A DNA stretch of 64,000 nt, from contig CAJHNH020001145.1 in NCBI GenBank assembly GCA_905116865.2, forward strand, positions 198,156 to 262,155. Reading direction: 5' to 3'. Below are positions 1 to 9,908 of this stretch, piece by piece. The translations under genes and the position numbers were made by a program. This DNA comes from Candidula unifasciata. Lineage: Eukaryota > Mollusca > Gastropoda > Stylommatophora > Geomitridae. Under the pieces are notes generated by a model. That model was not told the origin of the DNA. It made no database searches and saw only the letters and a program-made list of their open reading frames with translations. How positions within the stretch are numbered: position 1 is the first letter of the stretch; each line of letters starts with the position of its first letter.

Positions 1-1019
1 TTTTCAAATGCGTTTAACTTTTGTTCCATGTCATGAGTGTCCTTGAACATTCACGGGTATATGTTTAAAAAAAAAAAAAAGAACAGAATTAGATAGATAA
101 TACCTTTTTTGTCGATACATGTCACTTGTTTTAATATTGTTTTTTTTCCGTGCATTTCTTTTATCCAGCTATTTTCCACTTCATCTTTCCAATCTTAAAT
201 TCTTCAGTTACGGCCCCTGCCATTCCCCGGGTATTTATTATCGGATCCAACGTGTCTCTTCATTCCACTGGCAAGACATCAACGTGGCAGCTTTAGGATA
301 CGTCAGTTAAGTGATTTTGTGCATTCGTGTGGTTTTGTTTGATTATTATGTGTGTTGATAAGGGCTCCATAGCCGCAACGTTCACGTTTTGTTTGTGTTT
401 GTGTGAAGCTGGCTAATCTGCTTTTTTTCGGGTTTATGTCTTTTAATATTTCCAGTGCTCCACTATTATAATTTTTTTCTGATAAAGACATGTCTACTTC
501 TTTTCTAAACATGCGTAAATCCACATACTAAGCACCTCCATTTTTTGGGTAGGGTGGGAAAGGGAGGGGAAGGGGGTTATTTCATCGTCCATGTTTATTT
601 CCATTTCAGCAGGACCCACCAACGCTCCGAAACAAAGTAAACATGTTGGTGCTGGGTGGGGAAACCCAAGAGGCATGGCTTAACCCTCTCCTACATTCTT
701 TCGCAAGGAAGCTTAACTGCCCTAACAACGCGACCTGAGGATCATGTACACTTTATATTGATGTTTCACTTCTCCATAAAGTAAAAGTTCATATGTCTTT
801 TTTACGAACATTTGACTGTCTGTTCTGATGGTAATGACCATGGCTTCACACCCAGGCATATCCTTTATTTTAAGGCAGTTGATGTAACCTTCTAAATTGA
901 TCTAGCATTGAAATATCTAATGAGAAATCTTATGGGCAGGCTGATATGCTGTCCATCACATTGCCCATAAAGCCGGGGATAGGTAAGGGGTTATATCCGT
1001 GTTCATGAATAGCTCAATG
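1..1019. other. Non-coding stretch, no gene seen
   Basis: AT-rich sequence with short A and T runs and no recognisable coding homology in any frame. The small open frames here have no start context, domain or splice logic that I could defend. Confidence 0.5.
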
Positions 1020-1216
1020 CAGTGATTCCCAAACTTTTCTTGGTCACAGCGCCCTTTTTTCAATTGAAATTTTTCACGACGCCCTAACCTAAGTAACAGT
1101 ATAACAATTCGTGTCTTAGTTAAATTAATTATAAAGATTTTACAATATTTCGTGGCACCCATGTGAAAAGGTCACGGCTTCTCGGGGCGCCGCGGCGCAT
1201 ACTTTGGGAATCACTG
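1020..1216. mobile_element. hAT-type MITE, 197 bp
   Basis: The element starts CAGTGATTCCCAAA and ends TTTGGGAATCACTG, so its terminal inverted repeats are near perfect over about 14 bp. The CAGTG...CACTG ends with TTCCCAAA are typical of hAT/Charlie-like elements. The 8 bp on either side (GCTCAATG at 1012-1019, GCTCATGG at 1217-1224) agree at 6 of 8 positions, which fits a decayed 8-bp hAT target duplication. It is too short to encode a transposase, so it would have been mobilised in trans. Partial copies of a related end occur near 8335 and 17132. Confidence 0.75.
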
Positions 1217-2236
1217 GCTCATGGCATTTTTGAAAAAAAAAAGGTTTCCTTCACTTTAAATTTTACAAAGGTGGATTGGGGGGGGGGGGGGTGTCCGGTT
1301 AGGTCATGCTTACATTAACAGTTCCGTGTCTATAATCCTCACCATCATCAGCAGTTATCATCATCATCATTAGCGTCATCATAATCATCATCCTATCGCC
1401 CTTCCCTATCATTGTGAGGGGAAAAAAGGAACAGACGGGCTGCCTCCCCCTAAATGCATGACGTAAGAGTCAACTAACGAAGAGGAAGGGGGTTCTTACG
1501 AAATCGGAATGCCTCTGTCTGAGATGCAAGGTACCAGACGTCTGCATACAAATGTGCCATATCTGTAAAACAGATGTGCAAGCAACACACAGATTCTGGA
1601 ACAAGACTAAAGTCTAGATGTGGACGAACAGCCAAACCTTTCCGCCGGAGTTTACAGCTTTTGAACATGAAGAAGAGGAAGGAGAAGATAATTCATCTAC
1701 ACCATCAGGAACACTATCATCATTGTGTGTATATGTGTGTGTTTGTGTGTGTATATGTGTGTGTTTTAATGTTATTTTACAAGGGTGGATAGATAACCGG
1801 TGAGACCGACCATGTTTTAACAGTTTCTGGTATCTCATCCTCATCATTATTATCATCAGCATCATTATCATCATCATCATCATTATTATCATAGGCATCA
1901 TCACACAGCGCAGACAGCCAAATACTCCTTGCTGTTCTCCAGGGCGAAGTGGCCACGCTATTTTCTTCACGTTTTGGAGGTCGTGTGTTCGTTTCTCGGA
2001 CTGCGTCATTCAGTTCACGACTGCGAGTTTTACAAAGACCAGTAGCGATTGACGCTGGAGCTACGTAGTTTATAATTTCTGTCACACTTTCGACAGACAC
2101 AGAGAGACCGAAACATAATGGATAAAACCTGGCGCTTTAAAGTAGTAGGTGGTAGTTGAAGAGACGGAAGACTACTGCTTTAAAGAACATAAGCATTCCA
2201 TAATAAGGTCGGGCAGCGTTGAAGCTAAAACTAAAA
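1217..2236. other. Simple-repeat-rich spacer
   Basis: Holds a G run near 1277-1291, TCA/ATC trinucleotide tracts (about 1343-1393 and 1836-1893) and a TG-rich tract (about 1722-1765). Overlapping open frames of 60-131 codons in this stretch are made of these repeats (poly-Met/Asp and Val-Cys runs) and are not genes. Confidence 0.6.
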
Positions 2237-2473
2237 GGCCCGTGTCCACGCCTTTAGGGCGTATTGAGTTTTTAGGTCTTGACCTATATTTTATTGATCG
2301 ATCGGCACTTGGTGGGTGATGTGGTCACGCAGGCCGCCTCACCCTCCCCCTAGGAATGCACCTGGTACCCACTCAAGGTGGATCGACCTGGAAGCCAAGG
2401 TCATTTGTAAAAAAAAAAAAAACCCACTACCTTCCTATCCCCAGGTCAGCGTCTAGCCGCTGCACCACGGACT
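2237..2473 (-). mobile_element. tRNA-headed SINE, head type A
   Basis: Read on the minus strand the copy runs from a tRNA-like head, through an internal A run and a body, to a tail ending near the 'CGCCTAAAGGCG'-like palindromic segment. The body segments CACCTGGTACCCACT and GGCACTTGGTGGGTGATG are shared with about 14 other copies in this window. The head is decayed here, but the 'GCGGCTAGACGCTGACC' segment that follows the A box is visible in reverse complement at 2443-2459. Confidence 0.8.
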
Positions 2474-2513
2474 CTAACCATATTCGTATTTCTGGTATGC
2501 TTGTCTCTTCTGT

Positions 2514-2516
2514 CTT

Positions 2517-2547
<31 letters not shown>

Positions 2548-2573
2548 GTGGGGGGGGGGGGGGGGGGGGGGGT
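2514..2573. repeat. Long T then G homopolymer tract
   Basis: A T run runs directly into about 45 G residues broken by a single T. Such a tract can form G-quadruplex structures and is prone to assembly and length error. Confidence 0.9.
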
Positions 2574-2798
2574 TCCCCTATATTTCAACTCTGTATGTTT
2601 GCGGGTATTGTGTTTTTCTTCTTTCGTGTGAATGTTTGTCTGTTTATTCGTGTATTGTTAGTCTGTTTACATGTGTTGCCGTTTGTTTGTGTCTGTTTGT
2701 GTTATGTTCGAATGTGGAGAATAAAAAACAAGAAACGGAAGGGAAATGGGAGGTTGGTAATAGCTGGGATTTGGTCACTTTATTTTGTCAGTTTTGCT

Positions 2799-4393
2799 TT
2801 ATATTTTTGTCTTTTCTACCCATTCCCAGAAAAATATGTTTGCTCTATCACGAAATTCGTCATTGTGTACATTGTAGAACTTTTCCAGGTCAGAACGTTC
2901 GTCTATCTCTCCCTCTTCATGACTGGCGTCTGCCAGTTTTCGTGCCTTGTAGTCTATCTGTCCTCTAGAGTGTCTGTAGTAGAATTCTTCGTAGACAGGA
3001 AAATCAAAACCAAAATTGATATGTTCTCTTCGTCTCAAATTCATAATCTCTCGTACGAATCTCTCCCATGTTTCGTCGTCCACGGTGTCCTCTCCTGACT
3101 CTATTTTCGTGTTGTTGTTTATAGTCTCTTTCGGTTCTAAGTTTGTTTCGGGTAGTCTGGGCTGTCCCTCGTCGTTTTCTGTTTTGGGTTTCTTGGTCAC
3201 AGGTGCTTGAAGGGTTTTCTGTGTTCCGGATGATTGGCCTGGGGATAAGGGTGTATTCAGTTGTACAGCCTCGTCAAAAACTTTGTTGAGGTCCTGTGCT
3301 GGTGTGGTCACCATATCAGTCTGGATTGTTGTCTTCTTGACTGCAGGTAAGGTTGCCGCCTCAATTGCTTTTGTTGTCTTTATTTCTGCTTTCGCTTCTA
3401 CCGTGTTCTCTGTGCGTGGGGTGGTCTCCAATGTTTTGGGTTTTGCCTCTTTATTACTTGGAGTGGTCATCGTTGTATTCACAGAGATGTCGTCTTTTGA
3501 AAGTTGCTTCTGATGTACCACCGCGTTCACGGTGGGTGGAAGGACCTTCGGTGTGCTAGGTCTAGCTTCTTTTTTTCCTCGAGATTGAGGATCGGTCGTT
3601 TTGGTTTCCTTCCGACTGGTTTCTGGTTGAGCTGATGTCTCGGCTAGTTTTGGATTTTTTTCCGGGATCTCCGGAGTTGTTGCTGGGAATGTCTGTTGTC
3701 GCTGCCTCTTTTGCGGACACTTGTTTGACCAGTGGTCATCTTGGTTGCAGTACATACATGCAATCCTTCGGTCAGGCATCGTGATCAAAACCTTGTGGTT
3801 ACGCTTAGCTGTGCCTGGGGTTTCAACATATATAAAGTGGGGTATTTCTCGTGTTGGCTTACACATCGCTCCCCACTTCCTTTCGTCGTGATGAATAGGG
3901 AAGACTTCAGGTTCACAATCTCCCGTTATCGCCTTTACGATGTCCATCACGCCATCAGTGTTTAATTGGCTTGGTAGCCAGTTTAGTGTGATCCGTTTCC
4001 TCTGCTTCCCGTACTGTTCAATTCTGCAGGTGATATTGTCTTTTTCCAGTGTCACCGATTTGCCATGCAGGGTCTGGAACAGTATTTTGTGCCCTCTTTG
4101 TGACAGTCAGAAAACCATTCTGTCGGACTTTCGTATCGGTATAGATCTATGATATCCTCTGGCGGTATGGCAAAGGGGCCAATTAACATGGCCATCATGA
4201 AACCAGGTCTGCCCTTTGCAGCCGCCATATGTCCATCAATTGTGCAGACTAGCGTGTTTTGCCTATGTAGCGTCGGGTCTGTATATTTGTTTGGAGGTAC
4301 GATGATCGTCTCCGTGTTGGATGACATGTTGTCCAGGTTTTTAAAATCTCTTAAACGTCCTTTAAAACACAGTAATCCACGTGAATTTAACAA
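2799..4393 (-). pseudogene. Gag-like ORF1 of a non-LTR retrotransposon (one frameshift)
   Basis: This is an RNA-binding ORF1 (gag) of a LINE, which would coat the element RNA in a ribonucleoprotein. A 113-codon frame (4393-4052) continues in another frame (4055-2799, 418 codons). The protein sense carries across the switch near 4095-4105, so a one-base shift separates them. The second part has one zinc knuckle, CMYCNQDDHWSNKC (CX2CX4HX4C), around residue 100. It is followed by about 200 residues rich in Lys/Pro/Thr/Glu and an acidic, aromatic C-terminus. I-type LINE gags often have up to three knuckles, so a single one is unusual. No ORF2 follows; downstream there is only the G tract and a SINE. 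The likely initiator is the internal Met before SSNTETIIVPP. I infer a 3'-truncated or recombined copy, but a host-captured gag is not excluded. Confidence 0.65.
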
Positions 4394-4471
4394 TATAGTC
4401 TAGTTGAAATATAGTAATCCGATGGAGGGTCATGAATATCCACTTTGCACACAAAAATCTTAATATAATTT

Positions 4472-4686
4472 CACAAACGGTAGACCGAAATCCACCATCT
4501 TGCTTGAATATGAAAATCTCACTATTTGTTTACAAGCGGTAGACCGAAATCCGCCATCTTGCTTGAATATAAAAATCACAATATAGTTTCACAAACGGTA
4601 GACCGAAATCCGCCATTTTGCTTGAATATGGAAATTTCAAACTGTTCTCGCAAACGGCATGTCGAAACCCGCCATCTTGCTTGAAT
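4472..4686 (-). repeat. Four ~60-bp tandem monomers upstream of the gag ORF
   Basis: Units begin at about 4472, 4532, 4590 and 4649 and share the core GGTAGACCGAAATCCGCCAT followed by CTTGCTTGAATAT. Period is 58-60 bp and divergence is moderate. They lie about 80 bp upstream of the ORF1 reading frame on the minus strand, where a LINE 5' UTR would be. Tandem 5' monomers act as internal promoters in some LINEs (mouse L1); that role here is inference. Confidence 0.75.
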
Positions 4687-5394
4687 CTTTGTAAATCCAA
4701 TGTTATGAAAAACACATGACAAAAAAGTCGCCAAAAGGCGTACTACTCACTTTTGGTGACATGATGTATGCTTCGAGTTGTCTCTCCTGTCTATACCATG
4801 TGGCGTGCTTCGCTTGCTGCTTGGGCGGCTATCACTAATTTTTTTTTCTTTTTATTTCTTCTAGCACTTAAGACGTTTGCTTCGTTCACATGGGTACAAC
4901 TTTAGCAGCAGCAGTCGTCTTTAGAGCAACTATGTTTTTTTTTAAATATTAAAGATCGTATATTTAGCCATGTCGCACTGCTTTGTTCGTGTTCAGAAAC
5001 ACGAACGCCATTCTCATGTTTATTCGTTTCTATTGTAAAACACCTAGGCTTCTTTATAACACCAACACTTTTTCACTTTCTTAAGAGCTATAAAGAAGCT
5101 AAACATTTAATGGAAAAATAAGTATCAAGAAAAACGCAGCGACAAGCTATGTTCACGACCTGAGTGCACCCAATGCTGTTTGTTAGCTGAAAACATGGCG
5201 CCAAGCCATGTTTGTGCGTTCGTGGCCCGAGGCAATATTTAGTCAAAATATGTATAGAAATTATGTTCATGGGACGATTTGTTCGTGAATAGAGGCGTTT
5301 ATGTCGCTATGCTCTATTGTATTATGTCTAGTGTCGTGGAGTGAACAGCCAACTCTACACGATGGACGAGTCGCGACGCTGACCTCCCTAAGCG
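4687..5394. other. Non-coding spacer
   Basis: No coding signal on either strand. It may include the 5' part of the LINE upstream of the monomers. Confidence 0.5.
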
Positions 5395-7330
5395 GGCAGT
5401 CACATTTCAAACTTAAACCATTCCGGAAGGGTATATAGTCCGTTTTATTGATATATAACTTTAGCTGGTGAAATATTCATTTCTAGGCCCTCTAGTTGCT
5501 TTGAGAAATCTTCATTTTCAAACTTGCAACTGTATGCTGAAGATTTCTGGTGTTTAATTCAGAAATTCCTGTAAGCCTGTTTACTCCTTGGGCATGAATA
5601 CAGGGACTTCTTTCCTGAAGACGCGAAGCTTAGTTTTGAGCGGCATTCTTTCGCCTGGTCTCCAAAGTGTCAAGACGTGTATACAGTCTATGAATAAAAG
5701 TGGCGCATACAAAGAACCAGTTCTATCTTTGAAGAATTCCTAAGCTTGGGTAAGTTGATTATAGTTTACGGGTACCAAAATATATGTCTTTTTAAAGTTG
5801 GCCACTGCTGCAGAGAGGGAAGATTCAGCTGTGTGATCGCACAAAGTTGGGCCGTTCTTGATGTTTAGAGATCAGGCTCCGTACATGAAACCTTTCCCTG
5901 TGCAGACTAAATAGTGTGTGCTCTACATAACCCACACCATTTGTAAAGATATTAAACCCTACAAGTAATTATTCTCTGACTAGACAAACGAAGTTTTGTG
6001 CCTCCTAGCAAAAATATGGAATCTGGGTCATCTTTAAACAGTTAACTGCTGTGACGTCAGAGCTCGACGCTCTGAGTCAAAGGTGTTTTTGGCACGGAAA
6101 TATCGGGTGTGTAGTAGCAGCCTGTGGAGACGTGATATATATATTTATATATAGGTACTAACGGGGTACATTGTATGCCTGCGAGTACAGATGTGAGGGT
6201 GGAAAGAGGATGATCTATGTGTGGTAGTGTCTATCTATCTCAACTATATACCTTGTTTTCTATCTGGTGTACTAATTTACAGACAGATAAATGAAAGGAG
6301 ACATTGTCTCCTGTTCTTGAGAGTTACACTATGAGGAATGGAGAAGGGTAGCAGAGTGTGGGATGAGCTGGTGTGTGAATAAGTTTGATTACTAATTCTG
6401 AGTTCTTTCCTGACAGGATGATACCTCCTAAGAGATCAGGCAGACTAATCACAGTCCAGCCAACAACCACCAACCCATACCATTCTGGACACCAAGTATA
6501 CCCAAAAGTCCTGTATATTGTTGCCACTACCTCAACATGGCAAGAGCTTGTTTATGAGTTCCAGGACTGGTGGACAATTGCAGACACTTATGTCATCAAT
6601 CCAGAGAATCAGTCTTCAAGAGCTTTGTTAGGCTCCTATGCAGTTCCTGTGTCCTAACTTGTGAGACCATCAGCTTGTACCAGATTAAATCGAAGCATAG
6701 CTACCTATTGAGTCAACCACAGTCAAATCACCATGGACTGAGGGGAGCAGTGACCTACGAACTGAGATAAGTGATCTCTTAATTACAAACATGCTCTCTT
6801 CCCACAGCTCCTTGTGATTCCTATGATGAACTCATGTAATATCCAAAAACTACATCTGGCTGCTTCAACATCTGGGTTGTGTCATTGATTCCTGAACTCC
6901 ATTCACTGAACATTCTTGATGATCTATTCATTGGTATATGTATATATAATGTACTTATTACATGTAGAAAATTTCATGGCTGACTTGTGTGTCCTTGTTT
7001 CAGCATTCTAACTGTCTAGCTTTTATGTTTGTGTGAGTAATAAGTGTAATCTGTGTTAACATGGCTATGATAGTATACTATCATAACATGGGGGCTACCT
7101 TTTTATAGTAGTGGAGGTGTCCAGCCAAGTGTGCCTAGGAATATTATATATTTTGTAGTGCCAAAGCTTGAGGTGCCCTACTCCTGAAGTAAGTTGAGCG
7201 TATATTGGCCACGGGGTATCCCTTAGACCAGTACGAGCCAACGACTCAACATTATTATTTCAGAGTGCTGTTGGTTCTTAAGGAGAAATCCTTAAATCAG
7301 GCACGTGACAGGAGCGGTATGTGACTTTAG
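5395..7330 (+). repeat. Unclassified ~1.9-kb interspersed repeat, copy 1
   Basis: Long co-linear similarity to 47905-49842 in the same orientation. Shared landmarks are AAGGGTATATAGTCC near 5430, TTTTCAAACTTGCAACTGTATG near 5515, the segment around AGTGTCTATCTATCTC (6226), TTCTGAGTTCTTTCCTGACA (about 6397-6416) and the final block from 6930 to 7320. A 20-bp palindrome TATGATAGTATACTATCATA lies at 7066-7085. A 90-codon plus-strand frame (6385-6657) exists in this copy but is broken in the other. I see no reverse transcriptase, transposase or terminal repeats and cannot class it. Confidence 0.7.
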
Positions 7331-7439
7331 ATATATTTAAAGTGTTTCTATGTGATCTGTAAACAGAGTATTTGTTTGGGTTTGCTATTTATTCCATTGT
7401 TTTCAAGCCAAATATCAATGTCTCTCAATAGAGACACAG

Positions 7440-7905
7440 ATTACAATCAGCATATTCACACCAAAGCTATGCTACCAGTGCCAGACTTGGGCATGATCAA
7501 AGGTTAACCTGGGTAAAATTAACACCCGCGAAATAAGATGCCTGAGAAAAACCGCCAACTTAACCACCCGAGACAAAATTAGAAATGATATTATCAAACA
7601 GGCTCTAGGAACAACACCTTGGTGCAGATTCATTGACAAACAAGATGAAATGGTTTGGTCATTTAGTAAGAATTCAGCCAGAATAACTACCAACGCATGC
7701 GCCACAGAAGAAGAGATCTGAAGTGAAACCAAGAGGTTCCCCAAGGTGAAATGGACTGATGATATTAAAGAGCTTTTACATCGACACGGAATGACAATAA
7801 CCATTGCTGCCCATCAAGCAGTGGATCGCAAACGGTTCCTCTCCACAAAGCTTAACGGCAAAAGTAGAAATAGTTGATGATTTGGATGATGATGACTAAT
7901 GTCTC
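7440..7905 (+). pseudogene. RTE-like LINE 3' end, decayed
   Basis: Read across frames the sequence gives the C-terminal tail typical of RTE/BovB-like ORF2 proteins: a Cys-Gln-Thr-Trp start, a Lys-Trp-Phe-Gly-His-Leu-Val-Arg segment near 7645, TDDIKELLQRHGMTI-like residues near 7755, and AHQAVDRKRFLSTKLNG near 7810-7860. The 3' end is a GAT-rich simple repeat (TGATGATTTGGATGATGATGA), the usual tail type of this group. Several frameshifts and stops make it dead. A short piece of the same tail recurs at 60045-60110. Confidence 0.7.
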
Positions 7906-8059
7906 TCAACAAGAGTCTCTCCCGAAAAGGTCCAATTCTCTTATATTGGGTACTTCTTTACAGCTCTTCTAGTGTTAATCCTAAAATTAACGTGTCTTTA
8001 GAAGGACTAACTTGACATTGGCCATTCGAGGCTGTAGCAAGAGCTTAGTTTAATAAACA

Positions 8060-8135
8060 ATCCTAACTGGAGATTTGAAAATGACCTTCCGAAAGGCAGG
8101 CGAGCGTCTAGCAACTTCACCACGGTGGCTTCCTA
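8060..8135 (-). mobile_element. SINE head fragment (type A)
   Basis: In reverse complement this reads GCCACCGTGGTGAAGTTGCTAGACGCTCGCCTGCC, the 5' half of the tRNA-like head seen in the full SINE copies. The body is not evident. Confidence 0.6.
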
Positions 8136-8170
8136 GTTAAAGGTGACGAGAATTTGTTTCCAACAAACAA

Positions 8171-8171
8171 G

Positions 8172-8219
<48 letters not shown>

Positions 8220-8246
8220 GGAGAGAGAGAGCGAGAGAGAGAGAGC

Positions 8247-8282
<36 letters not shown>

Positions 8283-8284
8283 GA
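8171..8284. repeat. GA dinucleotide microsatellite
   Basis: About 114 bp of GA/AG repeat with a few C and G interruptions. A reading frame across it is a Ser-Leu repeat and not a gene. Confidence 0.95.
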
Positions 8285-8324
8285 CCAGATTTGTATGTCC
8301 TAAATAATGCCGTCTTCTCTTTTC

Positions 8325-8392
8325 TTTAACGCATAGGTTCCCAAAATTGTGTGTGTGTCCCACCACCCCCTTTTCTATTGAAAAATAAATGT
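8325..8392. mobile_element. hAT-like terminus fragment
   Basis: GGTTCCCAAAATTG followed by a TG run and CCCCCTTTTCTATTGAAA resembles the left end of the 1020-1216 MITE. The preceding 35 bp (ending CGTCTTCTC) recur before a similar fragment at 17132, so the two are copies of one composite unit that begins with a GA tract. Confidence 0.45.
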
Positions 8393-8524
8393 TAAAAAAA
8401 AAAAATCACTTAACACCTTGCTCCCAGAAATTATCACTATCACGTACCATGCCGATGAGGATAGGCCTACATGTCAGATGTCTACAGCCGTACTCCGTTA
8501 CCGAATATAGTCAAAGTTCACTTT

Positions 8525-8762
8525 TGAACGCCTTTAGGTGTATTGGACATGTAGGGCTAGACCTATACATTATAGACGAATCGGCACTTGATGGGCGATG
8601 TTGTCAGCGTCATGCCGGTCTCCTTTGCTTCTCATCATTTACCTGGTACCCATTCGAGGCTGGGACAGCCTGGGAGCCAAGATCATTTATAAAAAATAAA
8701 AAAAAGTTCCGACCTGAAGCCACGACCTTCCGATAAGCAGGCCAGAACTAGCAGCTTCATTT
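8525..8762 (-). mobile_element. tRNA-headed SINE, head type A
   Basis: Near full-length copy. The minus-strand order is head (GAAGCTGCTAGTTCTGGCCT), box B-like region with 'GGTCGTGGCTTC', A/T run, CAGGTAAATG-type join, body with the GGCACTTGATGGGCGATG segment in reverse, and the GCGTTCAAA end. Divergence from other copies is moderate. Confidence 0.8.
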
Positions 8763-8767
8763 CTTAT

Positions 8768-8881
8768 TTTTAATCTTCTTTTTCTTCTCCTCCTTCTTCT
8801 TCTTCTTCTTCTTCTTCTTCTCCACCTTGTTCCTCCGCGAAGTGTCGGGGCGGCGGGCGATGGGGTGGGGGGGGGGGGGGG
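8768..8881. repeat. TTC/CTT microsatellite and G run
   Basis: TTC/CTT repeats at about 8768-8822 and 18 Gs near 8864-8881. Minus-strand frames over it are Arg or Lys homopolymers. Confidence 0.9.
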
Positions 8882-9692
8882 TAGAGGGTTGAGATGTAAA
8901 CGTTCGTTGATGAGCTCTGTCAAGAGCACTATTAAGACTGATGTTCACTTCTGTAAGGCTGTTCTTAATGCCATCACTCCCTATTTTTCGAGGTCTTCCA
9001 CTCGCTCTATACCCGTTGTAACGTTTTAGTGAGGATCGCTGTGGCAGATAGTACTAGGGCATTCTTGTTAGGTGTCCGAATCACTTCAGTTATTGTTCTT
9101 TGATGACTCGTAGGACTGGCTTTTTTACCTAGCATTCGTCTCATTTCGCGATTTCGTATTTTTTCTTTCCTTGAAACTATTGTTACTCTTCTAAAGCATT
9201 TCATCTCTGCTTCATGAGGATATTTAAGAGGATGTAAGGTGAAACATACTACTTACTTTGAGACAGACCATCACTGCAAATATAAACTGAACGTTCCCGT
9301 GAAAACACCTTTTTAAACTATCCACAAAAGGCTGCTCAGTAAATGGCTTGCAAAGCAGTTTCGGTTTGCCTAATCCCGTCGAAGGTAAAAGAGAAACATG
9401 AACAGGGAAAGTTACAGTCAATAGGTTGATTATTTTCCCTCAACAACCACAGCGAAAAGTTTAACAATTTAGTTACCACCTGTTTTTTGTTTGTTTAAGT
9501 ACTGCACATAAAGGCCTTGTATCCGGTAGTAGTCGGAATAATGTTTTCGCTGACCTATATAGGAAACATCAAGGCGAGTTTTCAAATTGTTTAAACAATC
9601 GGCGTCGTACACGGGGTTGCCATTTTTGTGTTTATGCTGTTGTCGCCTTTTTTTCTTGTTGCTGCTGTATCTACCTGCTTTCATATATATCT
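8882..9692. other. Non-coding spacer
   Basis: No supported gene. Short open frames of 65-92 codons occur on the minus strand but show no motif. Confidence 0.5.
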
Positions 9693-9908
9693 TAACGTCC
9701 GTTTTTGGATGCAATTTTTCGTTGTTTGAAGCTCTACTCTGGCTCATGCCAGGGGCCGCAATATAGCCCGGCCATAATTATGGCCTAATGGCTGAACGCG
9801 GTTTCTGGAACCTCTCCACGGTGATCCTTATCCACATGGTGGCACATTGTGTCATCGGGTGATTATTGCTTGTGTGATGTCCTGGTGGGGTAGAAAGTCA
9901 GTCAGTCT
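9693..9908 (-). mobile_element. Stem-loop retroposon, inverted relative to the other long copies
   Basis: Contains, in order on the plus strand, a hairpin CGTCC-GTTTTT-GGATG (9697-9711), the CTCTGGC...GCCAGGGGC stem, a 16-bp palindrome GGCCATAATTATGGCC (9770-9785), the conserved core, GATGTCCTGGTGGGGTAGAA and a (GTCA)n-like tail ending near 9908. The simple-repeat tail sits at the GGGGTAGAA end, so that is the retroposon 3' end. The transcript of this copy would therefore read on the plus strand, while the copies at 27208, 49843, 53745, 54025 and 54283 would be transcribed from the minus strand; the strand given here follows those copies' GGTAGAA-to-hairpin orientation. Confidence 0.7.

Noticed and set aside
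2356..3098. Several plus-strand frames of 64-167 codons over 2356-3513
   Set aside because: They are the opposite strand of the gag-like ORF or readings of the G tract.
8133..8366. Ser-Leu repeat protein
   Set aside because: Translation of a GA microsatellite.
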